A stretch of 64,000 bases of DNA, from the NCBI GenBank assembly GCA_003491285.1, contig CP022705.1, forward strand, positions 1,693,501 to 1,757,500, written 5' to 3'. Both the position numbers and the translations under genes were made by a program. The DNA is from Methanobacterium sp. BRmetb2. GTDB taxonomy: Archaea; Methanobacteriota; Methanobacteria; Methanobacteriales; Methanobacteriaceae. Positions 54,893 to 63,414 of this stretch are shown here, piece by piece (the first letter of the stretch is position 1; each line of letters starts with the position of its first letter). Under the pieces are notes generated by a model. It was not told the DNA's origin. It searched no databases and saw only the letters and a list, made by a program, of their open reading frames with translations.

Positions 54893-56095
54893 ATGATTGA
54901 AAAAGATTTTGTCACTGAAGGTCTTAGAAGAACAAGGATAGATGAATACCTTGAAAACGAACTTGAAAGAGCAGGTTACGGTGGAATGGAAATCCAAGTA
55001 ACTCCCTTAGGTACAATGGTAGTGGTTTACGCTGAACGTCCAGGTATGGTTATTGGGAGAGGTGGAAAAACTGTCCGCAGTATAACCCAAAACTTGAAAA
55101 CCGACTTTGGAATTGAAAATCCTCAAGTTGAGGTTAAAGAAGTTGACGTACCTGAACTGAACCCAAAAATAATGGCATATAAAATTGCAAACATGTTGCA
55201 AAGAGGTATGCACTTTAGAAGAGTTGCTTATACTGCCCTTAGAAGAATTATGGGTGCCGGAGCTCAAGGTGTTGAAGTTACTATTTCAGGTAAAATAAGA
55301 GGTGCCCGATCAGCTTGTGCAAAATTCACTGACGGTTACATAAAAAGATGTGGTGAACCATCCACTCGATTTGTAAGAGAAGGATTTGCTACTGTTCAAC
55401 TTAAACCGGGTGTTTTAGGTATATATGTTAGAATTATGCCCCCAGATGTTGTTCTTCCAGATAAAGTGGACATATTAAAACCTGATATAAAAGAAGAATC
55501 AGTTGATCAGGTAATGGGAACTTTAGAGACTGAAGATTCTGCTCTTGAAGACATTGACGCTGTAGAAGAAACTGCAAAAAAGGCAGTAGAAGATGTCAAA
55601 AAAGCTGCAAAAGAAGTAGCTGAAGATGTCAAAGAAGTTGTTGATGTGAAAAAAGCTAAAAAAGACATTGAAACTATAAAAAAATCTGCTAAAAAGGCTG
55701 CTAAAAAGGATGTTGAAGTTATAGAAAAAGCAGCTGAAGATGTCAAGAAAGTTGCTAAAGTAGTAGCTGAAGATGTAGAAGAATCTCCAGAAAAAGCAGC
55801 TGAAGATGTCAAGAAAGTTGCTAAAGTAGTAGCTAAAGACGTAGAAAAATCTGCAGAAAAGGTAGTTAAAGATGTCAAAAAAGCTGTAAAAGATGCAGTT
55901 GAAACAGCCGAAGAAATTGCTGAAGTTGAAGATACTGAAGAAAAACCTGCTAAATCAGAAACTAAGGATAAAGGTTCATCAAAAGATGATGTTGAACCAG
56001 ATAAAACTGAAAGTAAGGAAGATTCAACTGAAAAAGCAGTTGAAGACCAACAAACCGAAGAAACTACTGAAGAAAAGTCAGATAAATCTGAATAA
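54893..56095 (+). CDS. rps3: Small subunit ribosomal protein S3 (uS3) with long charged C-terminal tail
   Basis: Residues 1 to about 195 are a normal archaeal S3: KH domain with MVIGRGGKTVRSITQNL and the C-terminal SGKIRGARSACAKFTDGYIKRCGE. About 205 further residues follow, rich in Lys, Glu, Ala, Val and Asp, with VEDVKKAAKEVAEDVK-like repeats and a Ser/Thr/Glu end. Total 400 residues versus about 210-250 in most archaea. No frameshift; the L29 gene begins 44 bases later. Confidence 0.96.
   Translation: MIEKDFVTEGLRRTRIDEYLENELERAGYGGMEIQVTPLGTMVVVYAERPGMVIGRGGKTVRSITQNLKTDFGIENPQVEVKEVDVPELNPKIMAYKIANMLQRGMHFRRVAYTALRRIMGAGAQGVEVTISGKIRGARSACAKFTDGYIKRCGEPSTRFVREGFATVQLKPGVLGIYVRIMPPDVVLPDKVDILKPDIKEESVDQVMGTLETEDSALEDIDAVEETAKKAVEDVKKAAKEVAEDVKEVVDVKKAKKDIETIKKSAKKAAKKDVEVIEKAAEDVKKVAKVVAEDVEESPEKAAEDVKKVAKVVAKDVEKSAEKVVKDVKKAVKDAVETAEEIAEVEDTEEKPAKSETKDKGSSKDDVEPDKTESKEDSTEKAVEDQQTEETTEEKSDKSE
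55723..55834 (+). repeat. Tandem repeat within the S3 tail
   Basis: An exact 46-base match between 55723-55768 and 55789-55834, period 66 bases (22 residues), inside a longer degenerate series of AEDVKKVAKVVA-type units between about 55560 and 55900. The tail may have expanded by slippage or unequal exchange. Confidence 0.9.
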
Positions 56096-56139
56096 ATATA
56101 ACTGAAAAGATAAAATATACATAACAAGGGATGAAGTAA

Positions 56140-56349
56140 ATGGTTATATTAAGGAGCAAAGAAATAAGAGAGATGGAACTGGACGAAATCCAGAAAAAAC
56201 TGGATGAACTTAAGGCTGAACATGCAAAAAACGTCTCTAAAAGTTCTGCAGCTGGAGTTTACGAAGATCCAGGGAAAATCAAGGAACTCAAAAGAACAAT
56301 TGCTCGTGTTCTTACTATCATTAATGAAAAAAAGGGAGAAATAAACTAG
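56140..56349 (+). CDS. rpl29: Large subunit ribosomal protein L29 (uL29)
   Basis: 69 residues. RSKEIREMELDEIQKKLDELKAEH and GVYEDPGKIKELKRTIARVLT are the two family helices. Sits between S3 and the SUI1-type factor, directly adjacent to it (0 bases). Confidence 0.96.
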   Translation: MVILRSKEIREMELDEIQKKLDELKAEHAKNVSKSSAAGVYEDPGKIKELKRTIARVLTIINEKKGEIN

Positions 56350-56670
56350 ATGAAAATCTGTGATGTGTGCGGTCTTCCAGAGGAATTATGCGTCTGTGAA
56401 GAAATTGCCAGAGAAGTTCAAACAGTTAAAGTCTATACCGTAAGAAGGCGGTTCGGAAAATTAATGACTATCGTCGAAGGGATAGATGAACACGACATTG
56501 ATGTGAAAGAACTAACAAAAGAGCTTAAAGCAAAATGTGCTTGTGGAGGAACAGCCAAGAAAGGCCAGATAGAACTTCAAGGGGATCAAAAAAGAAAAGT
56601 AAAAGAAGTTCTTGCAAATATGGGTTTTTCTTCAGATACGATTGAAATAAGAGATAGATATCATAAATAA
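56350..56670 (+). CDS. Translation initiation factor SUI1/aIF1
   Basis: 106 residues. N-terminal zinc-finger-like CDVCGLPEELCVC is followed by the SUI1 domain: RRFGKLMTIVEGIDEHDIDVKELTKELKAKCACGGTAKKGQIELQGD. Selects start codons on the small subunit. Archaeal-type arrangement after L29. Confidence 0.93.
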   Translation: MKICDVCGLPEELCVCEEIAREVQTVKVYTVRRRFGKLMTIVEGIDEHDIDVKELTKELKAKCACGGTAKKGQIELQGDQKRKVKEVLANMGFSSDTIEIRDRYHK

Positions 56671-56745
56671 AATTATTAAATTAGTTTATTGAATTTAATA
56701 GATTCTCTTATTCCATTTCATCTAACAATTGGCAAATCATGGAAT

Positions 56746-57030
56746 ATGATAAGTCCACAAAACATCTTTCGGCACGAACTTATTGGACTTTCAGTCCTGA
56801 TCACAGAAAGTTCAAATTCGGATTTAATCGGAATAAAAGGAAAAGTTGTTGACGAGACCAAGAATACAATTAAAATTGAGAAAATCAATGGAGACGAAGT
56901 TTTAATTCCTAAAAATGTAGCAACTTTTCATTTCATATTAAAAGATGGAAATGTAGTTGAATTAAAAGGCAAAATCCTAATGACTCGTCCTGAAGATAGA
57001 ATTAAAAAAAAATTCAGAAAATATTGGTGA
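56746..57030 (+). CDS. rnp1: Ribonuclease P protein component 1 (Rnp1/Pop4, uL29-side operon member)
   Basis: About 94 residues from ATG 56746: MISPQNIFRHELIGLSVLI, GIKGKVVDETKNTIKIE and the RPEDRIKKKFRKYW end match archaeal Rnp1 (p29), which supports tRNA 5' processing. No strong ribosome site, so coupling to the preceding gene is likely. An in-frame start at 56689 would add 19 residues. Confidence 0.9.
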   Translation: MISPQNIFRHELIGLSVLITESSNSDLIGIKGKVVDETKNTIKIEKINGDEVLIPKNVATFHFILKDGNVVELKGKILMTRPEDRIKKKFRKYW

Positions 57031-57034
57031 TAAT

Positions 57035-57355
57035 ATGGTTGGCATTGATGTACCAGAACCTAAATCAAAATGTAATGATCCAAACTGCCCTTTCCATGGC
57101 ACTCTTCCTGTAAGAGGTCAAATACTGGAAGGGACCGTCACAAGTGATAAAGCAGAAAGGACTATTACAGTAGAAAGAAGTTTTTATAAATTTATTAGAA
57201 AATACGAAAGATATGAAAAGAGAAAATCAAAAATTAAAGCACACAAACCCGACTGTATCGATGTAAAAATTGGTGACATAGTGAAGATTGCAGAATGCAG
57301 ACCACTGAGTAAAACCAAAAATTTTGTTATAGTTGAGGTTAAAGGAGAGAAATAA
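57035..57355 (+). CDS. rps17: Small subunit ribosomal protein S17 (uS17)
   Basis: 106 residues. CNDPNCPFHGTLPVRGQILEGTVTSDKAERTITVER is typical of archaeal S17, followed by basic YERYEKRKSKIKAHKP and the GDIVKIAECRPLSKTKNFVIVE end. 4 bases after Rnp1. Confidence 0.97.
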   Translation: MVGIDVPEPKSKCNDPNCPFHGTLPVRGQILEGTVTSDKAERTITVERSFYKFIRKYERYEKRKSKIKAHKPDCIDVKIGDIVKIAECRPLSKTKNFVIVEVKGEK

Positions 57356-57356
57356 G

Positions 57357-57755
57357 ATGAAGGCTATTACATCAAACGTTACAAAAGCCCTGCCTATAGG
57401 TGCAAGACTCCAGTGTGTGGATAACACCGGCGCAAGAGAACTTGAAATAGTCTCTGTAAAGGGTTATAAAGGTGTTAGGAGAAGACTAGCTCCTGCAGGT
57501 GTGGGTGACATGGTGATAGTCTCTGTTAAAAAAGGAACCGCAGACATGAGAAAAGAAGTACTTACCGCCATAGTGGTAAGACAAAAAAAGGAATATCGAA
57601 GGGCTGACGGTTTAAGAGTTAAATTTGAAGATAATGCTGCTGTTATTATAACTCCTGAAGGAACCATAAAAGGTTCTGAGATCAGAGGACCTGTTGCTAA
57701 GGAAGCAGCAGATAGATGGCCAACTGTTGGCAGTGCAGCAAGCATAATTGTTTAA
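57357..57755 (+). CDS. rpl14: Large subunit ribosomal protein L14 (uL14)
   Basis: 132 residues from ATG 57357 (MKAITSNVTKALPIGARLQCVDNTGARELEIV); an in-frame start at 57333 within S17 is less likely. GDMVIVSVKKGTADMRKEVLTAIVVRQKKEYRRADGLRVKFEDNAAVIIT is intact. AGGAGAG ribosome site. Confidence 0.97.
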   Translation: MKAITSNVTKALPIGARLQCVDNTGARELEIVSVKGYKGVRRRLAPAGVGDMVIVSVKKGTADMRKEVLTAIVVRQKKEYRRADGLRVKFEDNAAVIITPEGTIKGSEIRGPVAKEAADRWPTVGSAASIIV

Positions 57756-57785
57756 ATATAATTTTTTAATTATCAAGGTGATTAT

Positions 57786-58139
57786 ATGTCAAAACAACCG
57801 AGAAAACAGAGAAAGTTCATCCATAACGCACCATTACACAAGCGTAATAAATTAATGGGTGTTACTCTGAGCAGTGAACTTCAAAGTAAATACGATAAAA
57901 GATCTCTACCTGTGAGATCTGGTGACACAGTTAAAGTCATGCGTGGGAACTTTAAAGATCACGAGGGAAAAGTGGAAAAAATTGATCTTAAACATTATAA
58001 AGTAATGGTAGAAGGATTAATAATAAAAAAACCTGATGGGAATCAAGTTTACTCCCCTATCCATCCCTCAAACCTAATGATCATAGAGTTAGATCTAAGT
58101 GATGATGAAAGAAATAATATATTAGAGAGGAAGGGATAA
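57786..58139 (+). CDS. rpl24: Large subunit ribosomal protein L24 (uL24)
   Basis: 117 residues. KQPRKQRKFIHNAPLHKRNKLMG then the KOW motif VRSGDTVKVMRGNFKDHEGKVEKIDLKH. GGTGAT ribosome site; ends 1 base before S4e. Confidence 0.97.
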   Translation: MSKQPRKQRKFIHNAPLHKRNKLMGVTLSSELQSKYDKRSLPVRSGDTVKVMRGNFKDHEGKVEKIDLKHYKVMVEGLIIKKPDGNQVYSPIHPSNLMIIELDLSDDERNNILERKG

Positions 58140-58140
58140 A

Positions 58141-58869
58141 ATGGCAAAGATGGGTTCAAGAAAACATCTTAAACGTTTTAAATCGCCAAAAACATGGCCT
58201 ATTCATACAAAAGAAGATAAATGGACAGTAAAACCTAGTGCAGGTCCTCATTCTATAGAAAATTCTTTACCTTTACTTATAATAATTCGTGACATCTTAA
58301 AACTCGCGGATAATTCAAGAGAAGCAAAAAGAATTATAAATACTGGAAAAATTTTAGTTGATGGACGAATAAGAAAAGATTATAAGTTTCCTGTAGGATT
58401 CATGGATGTTATTGAAATTCCGGATTCTGAAGATACTTACCGAGTTCTACCTGACGAAAAGGGTAGGTTGGTTCTTCATCCTATACCCAAAGAAAATTCA
58501 GAATTTAAATTGTGTAAAATTGAAGACAAAACCACTATTAAAGCTGGAAAAATTCAATTAAATCTTCATGATGGTAGAAACTGTCTAGTAGACGATCAAT
58601 TTAGCGCTGGTGATGTTTTAGTATTGAAAGTTCCTGAACAGGAGATAACTAAAACTATAAACTTCGAAAATGGGACTATTGGTCTGGTAACTGGAGGAAA
58701 ACACATTGGTGAAATAGGCAGAATTAAAGAAATTAATATTACCAAATCATCCATGCCTAACACTGTTGTAATTGAAACTGATGACAAAAAGTCTTTCCTT
58801 ACCTTAAAAGATTACGTGTTTGTAATCGGTAAAGAAGAACCTGCAATTTCACTTCCCGGAGGTAAATAG
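58141..58869 (+). CDS. rps4e: Small subunit ribosomal protein S4e (eS4)
   Basis: 242 residues, archaeal/eukaryal family. GSRKHLKRFKSPKTWPIHTKEDKW, the S4 domain with AKRIINTGKILVDGRIRKDYKFPVGFMDVI, and the KOW-like GLVTGGKHIGEIGRIKEI segment. Directly followed by L5 (0 bases). Confidence 0.97.
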   Translation: MAKMGSRKHLKRFKSPKTWPIHTKEDKWTVKPSAGPHSIENSLPLLIIIRDILKLADNSREAKRIINTGKILVDGRIRKDYKFPVGFMDVIEIPDSEDTYRVLPDEKGRLVLHPIPKENSEFKLCKIEDKTTIKAGKIQLNLHDGRNCLVDDQFSAGDVLVLKVPEQEITKTINFENGTIGLVTGGKHIGEIGRIKEINITKSSMPNTVVIETDDKKSFLTLKDYVFVIGKEEPAISLPGGK

Positions 58870-59376
58870 ATGAATCCGATGGAAGAAGTAAAGATTGCCA
58901 AAGCCACAGTAAATATTGGTGTAGGTGAGGGGGGAGAAGCATTAGTTCGAGCTGAAAAACTTTTAACCTCCATGACCAATCAGAAATCTGTTCGTACCTA
59001 CTCTAAAGTTACTAATCCTGAATTTGGTATAAGAAAGGGACAACCTATAGCATGTAAAGTTACATTAAGAGGCGAAAAAGCTAAAAATGCTATTAAAATG
59101 GTATTAGATGGTATAGGCAACAAATTAAAAGCAAAACAGTTTGATAATCAAGGAAATGTTTCATTCGGTATAGAAGAACATATTGATATTCCAGGAATGC
59201 GTTACGACCCTGATATTGGTATATTTGGCATGAATGTTTCCATAACATTTGAAAAACCGGGTTACAGGATTAAAAAAAGAAAAATCCAAAGAAAATCCGT
59301 TCCAACTAAACATAAGGCCACACCAGAAGAAACTATGGACTTTATGAAGGATAAATTTGGGATTAAGATAAAATAG
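58870..59376 (+). CDS. rpl5: Large subunit ribosomal protein L5 (uL5)
   Basis: 168 residues. VNIGVGEGGEALVRAEKLL, RKGQPIACKVTLRGEKA, and the C-terminal DPDIGIFGMNVSITFEKPGYRIKKRK. 5S rRNA binding. Follows S4e directly; S14 begins 8 bases later. Confidence 0.97.
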   Translation: MNPMEEVKIAKATVNIGVGEGGEALVRAEKLLTSMTNQKSVRTYSKVTNPEFGIRKGQPIACKVTLRGEKAKNAIKMVLDGIGNKLKAKQFDNQGNVSFGIEEHIDIPGMRYDPDIGIFGMNVSITFEKPGYRIKKRKIQRKSVPTKHKATPEETMDFMKDKFGIKIK

Positions 59377-59384
59377 GTGATAAT

Positions 59385-59528
59385 GTGCCAAGAAAATATG
59401 GAAAGGCATCAAGAAAATGTAGAAGATGCGGGGACCATTCTGCCATGGTTAGGAGATATGGTCTAATGTTATGCAGACAGTGTTTCAGAGAACTCGCACC
59501 AAAAATAGGATTTAAAAAATATAATTAG
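59385..59528 (+). CDS. rps14: Small subunit ribosomal protein S14, zinc type (uS14)
   Basis: Short gene of 47 residues read from GTG 59385: PRKYGKASRKCRRCGDHSAM, then a basic stretch and LCRQCFRELAPKIGFKKYN. Zinc ligands CxxC at 12/15 and CxxC at 30/33 are present. AGGTGAT is upstream. The adjacent ATG in another frame is not used. Order L5-S14-S8 is standard. Confidence 0.96.
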   Translation: MPRKYGKASRKCRRCGDHSAMVRRYGLMLCRQCFRELAPKIGFKKYN

Positions 59529-59539
59529 AGGTGTTTATT

Positions 59540-59932
59540 GTGACTCTTATGGATCCTCTAGCAAATGCTCTAACAAACATGAGAAACAATGAATTGCAGG
59601 GAAATAAAAGATGCACTGTATCTCCTGCATCCAAGTTAATTGGTCGTGTTTTAAGAACAATGCAAAAAGAGGGATATATAGGCGATTTCGAATTTGTAGA
59701 CGATAACAAAGCAGGAAAATTTATAGTAGAACTGGAAGGAAACATTAACAAATGTGGTGTAATCAAGCCCAGACACGCTGTAAATAAGGACGAATTCGAA
59801 AAATTTGAGAAAAGATATTTACCTGCTAAGAATTTTGGTATTATGATAGTTACAACACCACAAGGTATAATAACCCACAAAGAAGCGAAAGATAAAGGTA
59901 TTGGTGGGCGGCTCCTTGCGTTTATTTACTAA
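59540..59932 (+). CDS. rps8: Small subunit ribosomal protein S8 (uS8)
   Basis: About 130 residues from GTG 59540 (MTLMDPLANALTNMRNNEL); the GTG at 59531 is an alternative. Archaeal-type S8: GRVLRTMQKEGYIGDFEFVDD and the C-terminal GIMIVTTPQGIITHKEAKDKGIGGRLLAF. AGAGGTG ribosome site. Confidence 0.96.
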   Translation: MTLMDPLANALTNMRNNELQGNKRCTVSPASKLIGRVLRTMQKEGYIGDFEFVDDNKAGKFIVELEGNINKCGVIKPRHAVNKDEFEKFEKRYLPAKNFGIMIVTTPQGIITHKEAKDKGIGGRLLAFIY

Positions 59933-59938
59933 GGTGAT

Positions 59939-60475
59939 ATGATGGTTCAAGCAGCAGTTCTAAGGGAAGAAATCCCTGTTCCAGATGACGTGGAAATAAT
60001 CCTAAACGATACAGTACAGGTTAAAGGACCTAAAGGAGAGCTTTCCAGAAAATTTTCCTCAAAAAATATTTTCATAAAAACAGAGGATAACAATGTCATT
60101 GTGGAAGCACACTTCCCAAAAAAGAAAGACAAAGCCATGTTAGGAACAACAAAATCTCACATAACTAATATGATTCATGGAGTAAAGGAAGGCTTTACCT
60201 ATAAAATGAAAATTGTTTACGCTCATTTCCCTATGACGGTAAAAGCAACTGGAAATAAAGTAACCATTGATAATTTTCTTGGTGAAAGATATCCCAGAAC
60301 TGCAAAAATCGTAGGGGATGCTAAAGTTCAGATAAAGGGCGATGAGGTGTTAGTCACTGGAATCAATAAGGAAGATGTCGGACAAACCATGGCAAACCTG
60401 GAACAGGCTACCAAAATAAAAGGAAGAGATCCAAGGGTATTCCAGGATGGTATATACCTTGTAGATCGAGCATAA
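59939..60475 (+). CDS. rpl6: Large subunit ribosomal protein L6 (uL6)
   Basis: About 177 residues. VQAAVLREEIPVPDDVEIILNDTVQVKGPKGELSRKF, then VYAHFPMTVKATGNKVTIDNFLGERYPRTAKI typical of archaeal L6. AGGTGAT site; two adjacent ATGs at 59939 and 59942. Confidence 0.97.
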   Translation: MMVQAAVLREEIPVPDDVEIILNDTVQVKGPKGELSRKFSSKNIFIKTEDNNVIVEAHFPKKKDKAMLGTTKSHITNMIHGVKEGFTYKMKIVYAHFPMTVKATGNKVTIDNFLGERYPRTAKIVGDAKVQIKGDEVLVTGINKEDVGQTMANLEQATKIKGRDPRVFQDGIYLVDRA

Positions 60476-60503
60476 TCGGTAATAATGATTTAACGGTGAT
60501 CCA

Positions 60504-60836
60504 ATGAGAAAGAAATTTAAAAGACAGGAATATGCCAGGTACAAAAAACTTGGTCAAAAATGGAGAAAACCCAAGGGCAGAACAAGTAAAATGCGAAGAT
60601 ATGAAAAGGGTAAACCAGCTATGCCCAGTGTTGGTTATGGATCTCCAAGCGAGACAAAAGGTCTTCATCCATCCGGTTTTGAAGATGTGCTTGTTTGCAA
60701 TATAAGGGAACTTGAGAGTTTGGATCCAGACACTCAAGCAGGTAGAATCAGTTCCACAGTCGGCAGAAGAAAAAAAGAAATAATGATTGAAAAGGCAAAG
60801 GAATTAGGAATAAAAGTTCTTAACAAAAACCTTTGA
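60504..60836 (+). CDS. rpl32e: Large subunit ribosomal protein L32e (eL32)
   Basis: 110 residues. FKRQEYARYKKLGQKWRKPKGRTSKMRRYEKGKPAMPSVGYGSPSETKGLHPSG and the RKKEIMIEKAKELGIKVLN end. Archaeal/eukaryal-specific. A 292-base non-coding gap follows, the longest inside the operon. Confidence 0.97.
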   Translation: MRKKFKRQEYARYKKLGQKWRKPKGRTSKMRRYEKGKPAMPSVGYGSPSETKGLHPSGFEDVLVCNIRELESLDPDTQAGRISSTVGRRKKEIMIEKAKELGIKVLNKNL

Positions 60837-61128
60837 ACTTGTGGACTGAAAAATTAAATAAATGAAATAGAATTTGGTTAAAAAAGGATTAAAAGGAAAA
60901 AATATAATCTAAAATTATAAAATTTCAGATTATTATCAATTAACCTGACCAAATGCATTGTATGTATAAAATGATGTTCGCATCATTTATCTGAAATCGA
61001 ATTGATTGAATCCTAATCAAGGAAAATTGTACTAATATAAATTATAATATTTGGAAATTGTACTCATAATTTGATGTTCAGATTAAAACTTTTAACAACC
61101 TTTTTTAAGGTTGAACGGAGGTTTATTA
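60837..61128. other. Intra-operon gap before L19e
   Basis: 292 A/T-rich bases. TTAACAACC-TTTTTT-AAGGTTGAA at about 61091-61114 is a hairpin (AACCTT/AAGGTT) just before the L19e ribosome site; together with TATA-like stretches near 61038-61048 it may mark a second promoter or attenuator. Confidence 0.4.
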
Positions 61129-61575
61129 ATGAATCTTACTACTCAAAAAAGATTGGCTGCAGATATACTAAAAGTTGGGGTAAACAGGGTATGGATAGAC
61201 CCTGAAAACATTGAAGAAGTATCAAGGGCCATTACCAGAGAAAGCGTTAAACAGCTCGTTGATAGTAAAATTATCAGAGCCAAACCCCAAAAAGGAATTA
61301 GTAGCTACAGATCAAAGAAAATAGCTCAACAAAAAAGTAAAGGAAGAAGAAAAGGACATGGTAGTACAAAAGGAGCTAAAGGGGCTAGAAATCCTAAGAA
61401 AAAAGCTTGGATGACTACTATACGGGCCTTACGAAAAGATCTAAAAGGCATGAGAGATAACCGGGAAATTAACAAGACCACCTACCGTAAACTCTACAAA
61501 ATGGCGAAAGGTGGCGCATTCAGAAGCAAATCATACATGAAAACTTATGCCAGAGATCATGGTTTGCTTAGGTAG
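61129..61575 (+). CDS. rpl19e: Large subunit ribosomal protein L19e (eL19)
   Basis: About 148 residues from ATG 61129 (MNLTTQKRLAADILKVG), CGGAGG site. VNRVWIDPENIEEVSRAITRESVKQLV, IRAKPQKGISSYRSKK and the long basic helix RRKGHGSTKGAKGARNPKK are conserved. Confidence 0.97.
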   Translation: MNLTTQKRLAADILKVGVNRVWIDPENIEEVSRAITRESVKQLVDSKIIRAKPQKGISSYRSKKIAQQKSKGRRKGHGSTKGAKGARNPKKKAWMTTIRALRKDLKGMRDNREINKTTYRKLYKMAKGGAFRSKSYMKTYARDHGLLR

Positions 61576-61591
61576 GCATGGAGGGATTTAA

Positions 61592-62173
61592 TTGGCACAC
61601 GGATCAAGATATAAAGTTGCTTTCAAAAGAAGAAGGGAAGGAAAAACAGATTACGGGGCAAGATTAAACCTTATCGAAGTTGATAAGTCAAGACTTGTAG
61701 TAAGAATAACCAATAATCATGTTATAACACAGATTATAAATGTTGCTCCTGAAGGTGATGAAACATTAATATCTGCACATTCCAGAGAACTTAAAAATAT
61801 GGGATGGCTGGGGAATACTAAGAATATTACTGCAGCATATCTAACCGGATATTTATGTGGTAAAAAAGCATTAAAAGAAGGGATAACTGATGCAGTATTG
61901 GATATTGGTTTAAAATCACCAATAAAAGGTTCTAAAATATTTGCTGCTTTGAAAGGCGCAGTAGACGCAGGCCTTGAAATTCCTCATAATGATGTTATTC
62001 TCCCTGAAGACTCAAGAATCCAAGGAGAACATATAGTAGAATACGCTAAAACTCTAGATGAAGATGAACTTAAAAAGAAATTTTCACAATACTTAGATAA
62101 TGGCCTATCACCTACAGATCTCCCTAACCATTTTGAAGAAATAAAGCAGAAAATAACGGATGAGGTATCATAA
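61592..62173 (+). CDS. rpl18: Large subunit ribosomal protein L18 (uL18)
   Basis: 193 residues, archaeal size, TTG start after GGAGGGA. GSRYKVAFKRRREGKTDYGARL binds 5S rRNA; GYLCGKKALKEGITDAVLDIGLKSPIKGSKIFAALKGAVDAGLEIPH follows. Stop overlaps the S5 start by 1 base. Confidence 0.97.
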   Translation: MAHGSRYKVAFKRRREGKTDYGARLNLIEVDKSRLVVRITNNHVITQIINVAPEGDETLISAHSRELKNMGWLGNTKNITAAYLTGYLCGKKALKEGITDAVLDIGLKSPIKGSKIFAALKGAVDAGLEIPHNDVILPEDSRIQGEHIVEYAKTLDEDELKKKFSQYLDNGLSPTDLPNHFEEIKQKITDEVS

Positions 62174-62814
62174 TGAATTATAATAAGGAAGAATGGGAAC
62201 CCAAAACTAAATTGGGATACATGGTGAAGGAAGGTACCATCACCGATATTGACGAAATATTCGAAAAAGGCCTTCCCATAATGGAACTGGAAATAGTTGA
62301 CACTTTACTACCAGATCTAGAAGAAGAAGTAATGGATGTAAATCTTGTACAGAGAATGCATAAATCTGGTCGGAAAGTTAACTTTCGAGTAATTGTTGCA
62401 GTAGGTAACAAAGATGGTTATGTTGGGCTGGGTCAAGGAAAAGCCAAAGAAGTAGGACCAGCCATAAGAAAAGCAGTCGACGATGCTAAGTTTAACATTA
62501 TAAAAGTTAGAAGAGGTTGCGGAGATTGGGGATGTGTATGTGGAAAACAACACACTGTTCCCTTCAAAGTAACTGGCAAAAGTGGTAGTGTACGAGTAAC
62601 ACTCATACCTGCACCGGGAGGAGTTGGTCTTTCCATAGGAGACGTTGGTAAAACTTTAATGAAGCTCGGTGGGATTGACGATGTTTGGTCACAGACCATG
62701 GGTCAGACTCAAACCACAGTGAACTTTGCATTCGCAGTTTTTGATGCTCTTAAGCAACTAACAAAAGTCAAAGCAAGCCAAAAAGAATTAAAAAACCTTG
62801 GCGTCCCTGTATAA
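62173..62814 (+). CDS. rps5: Small subunit ribosomal protein S5 (uS5)
   Basis: 213 residues. EEWEPKTKLGYMVKEG, the dsRBD-like KVNFRVIVAVGNKDGYVGLGQGKAKEVGPAIRKA, and LIPAPGGVGLSIGDVGKTLMKLGGIDDVWSQTMGQTQTT. 1-base overlap with L18. Confidence 0.98.
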   Translation: MNYNKEEWEPKTKLGYMVKEGTITDIDEIFEKGLPIMELEIVDTLLPDLEEEVMDVNLVQRMHKSGRKVNFRVIVAVGNKDGYVGLGQGKAKEVGPAIRKAVDDAKFNIIKVRRGCGDWGCVCGKQHTVPFKVTGKSGSVRVTLIPAPGGVGLSIGDVGKTLMKLGGIDDVWSQTMGQTQTTVNFAFAVFDALKQLTKVKASQKELKNLGVPV

Positions 62815-62840
62815 TAAAAAAATAATATATCGGTGATAAA

Positions 62841-63299
62841 ATGATAACAGCAATAAGGGTAAGAGGTACTGCTGGTGTAAATAAAGATATTAATGACACT
62901 TTATTAATGTTAAAACTTAACAGAATAAATCACGCAGTATTAATCCCGGAAAATCCAAGTTATCAGGGAATGTTAGTTAAATCAAAGGACTACATAACCT
63001 GGGGAGAAATTGATGAAGAATCCTTATCTCAACTTATTAAAGAGAGAGGTGAGCTGATCGGAGGTAACAAAGTTACTGATGCTTACCTTAAAGAGAACAC
63101 TGACTATTCATCAATAATGGATTTATCCAAAGCACTTTTAGAATCAAAAGTTAAATTAGAAGATGTTAACATTAAACCTGTTTTCAGGTTACACCCTCCT
63201 CGTAAGGGATATGAAAATACCAAAAAATCCTTTAAAGAAGGTGGAAGCCTGGGATACAGGGAAGATCAGATTAAAGATCTCATAAAAAAAATGGTTTAA
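62841..63299 (+). CDS. rpl30: Large subunit ribosomal protein L30 (uL30)
   Basis: 152 residues, archaeal long form. ITAIRVRGTAGVNKDINDTLLMLKLNRINHAVLIPENPSYQGMLVKSKDY and the C-terminal FRLHPPRKGYENTKKSFKEGGSLGYR. CGGTGAT site. Confidence 0.97.
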   Translation: MITAIRVRGTAGVNKDINDTLLMLKLNRINHAVLIPENPSYQGMLVKSKDYITWGEIDEESLSQLIKERGELIGGNKVTDAYLKENTDYSSIMDLSKALLESKVKLEDVNIKPVFRLHPPRKGYENTKKSFKEGGSLGYREDQIKDLIKKMV

Positions 63300-63414
63300 A
63301 TAATTAATTAATCAAAATCTTGTAAATGTCATAGGTTAATATGGAATAATTAACCACAATTTATATGATAATATTGAATAATTATCAACCTTCTTGGTTT
63401 AAATGGAGGTATTA

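Noticed and set aside
55507..56127. Minus-strand 206-codon frame opposite the S3 tail
   Set aside because: Ser/Thr/Ala repeat generated by the complement of the charged tail repeats.
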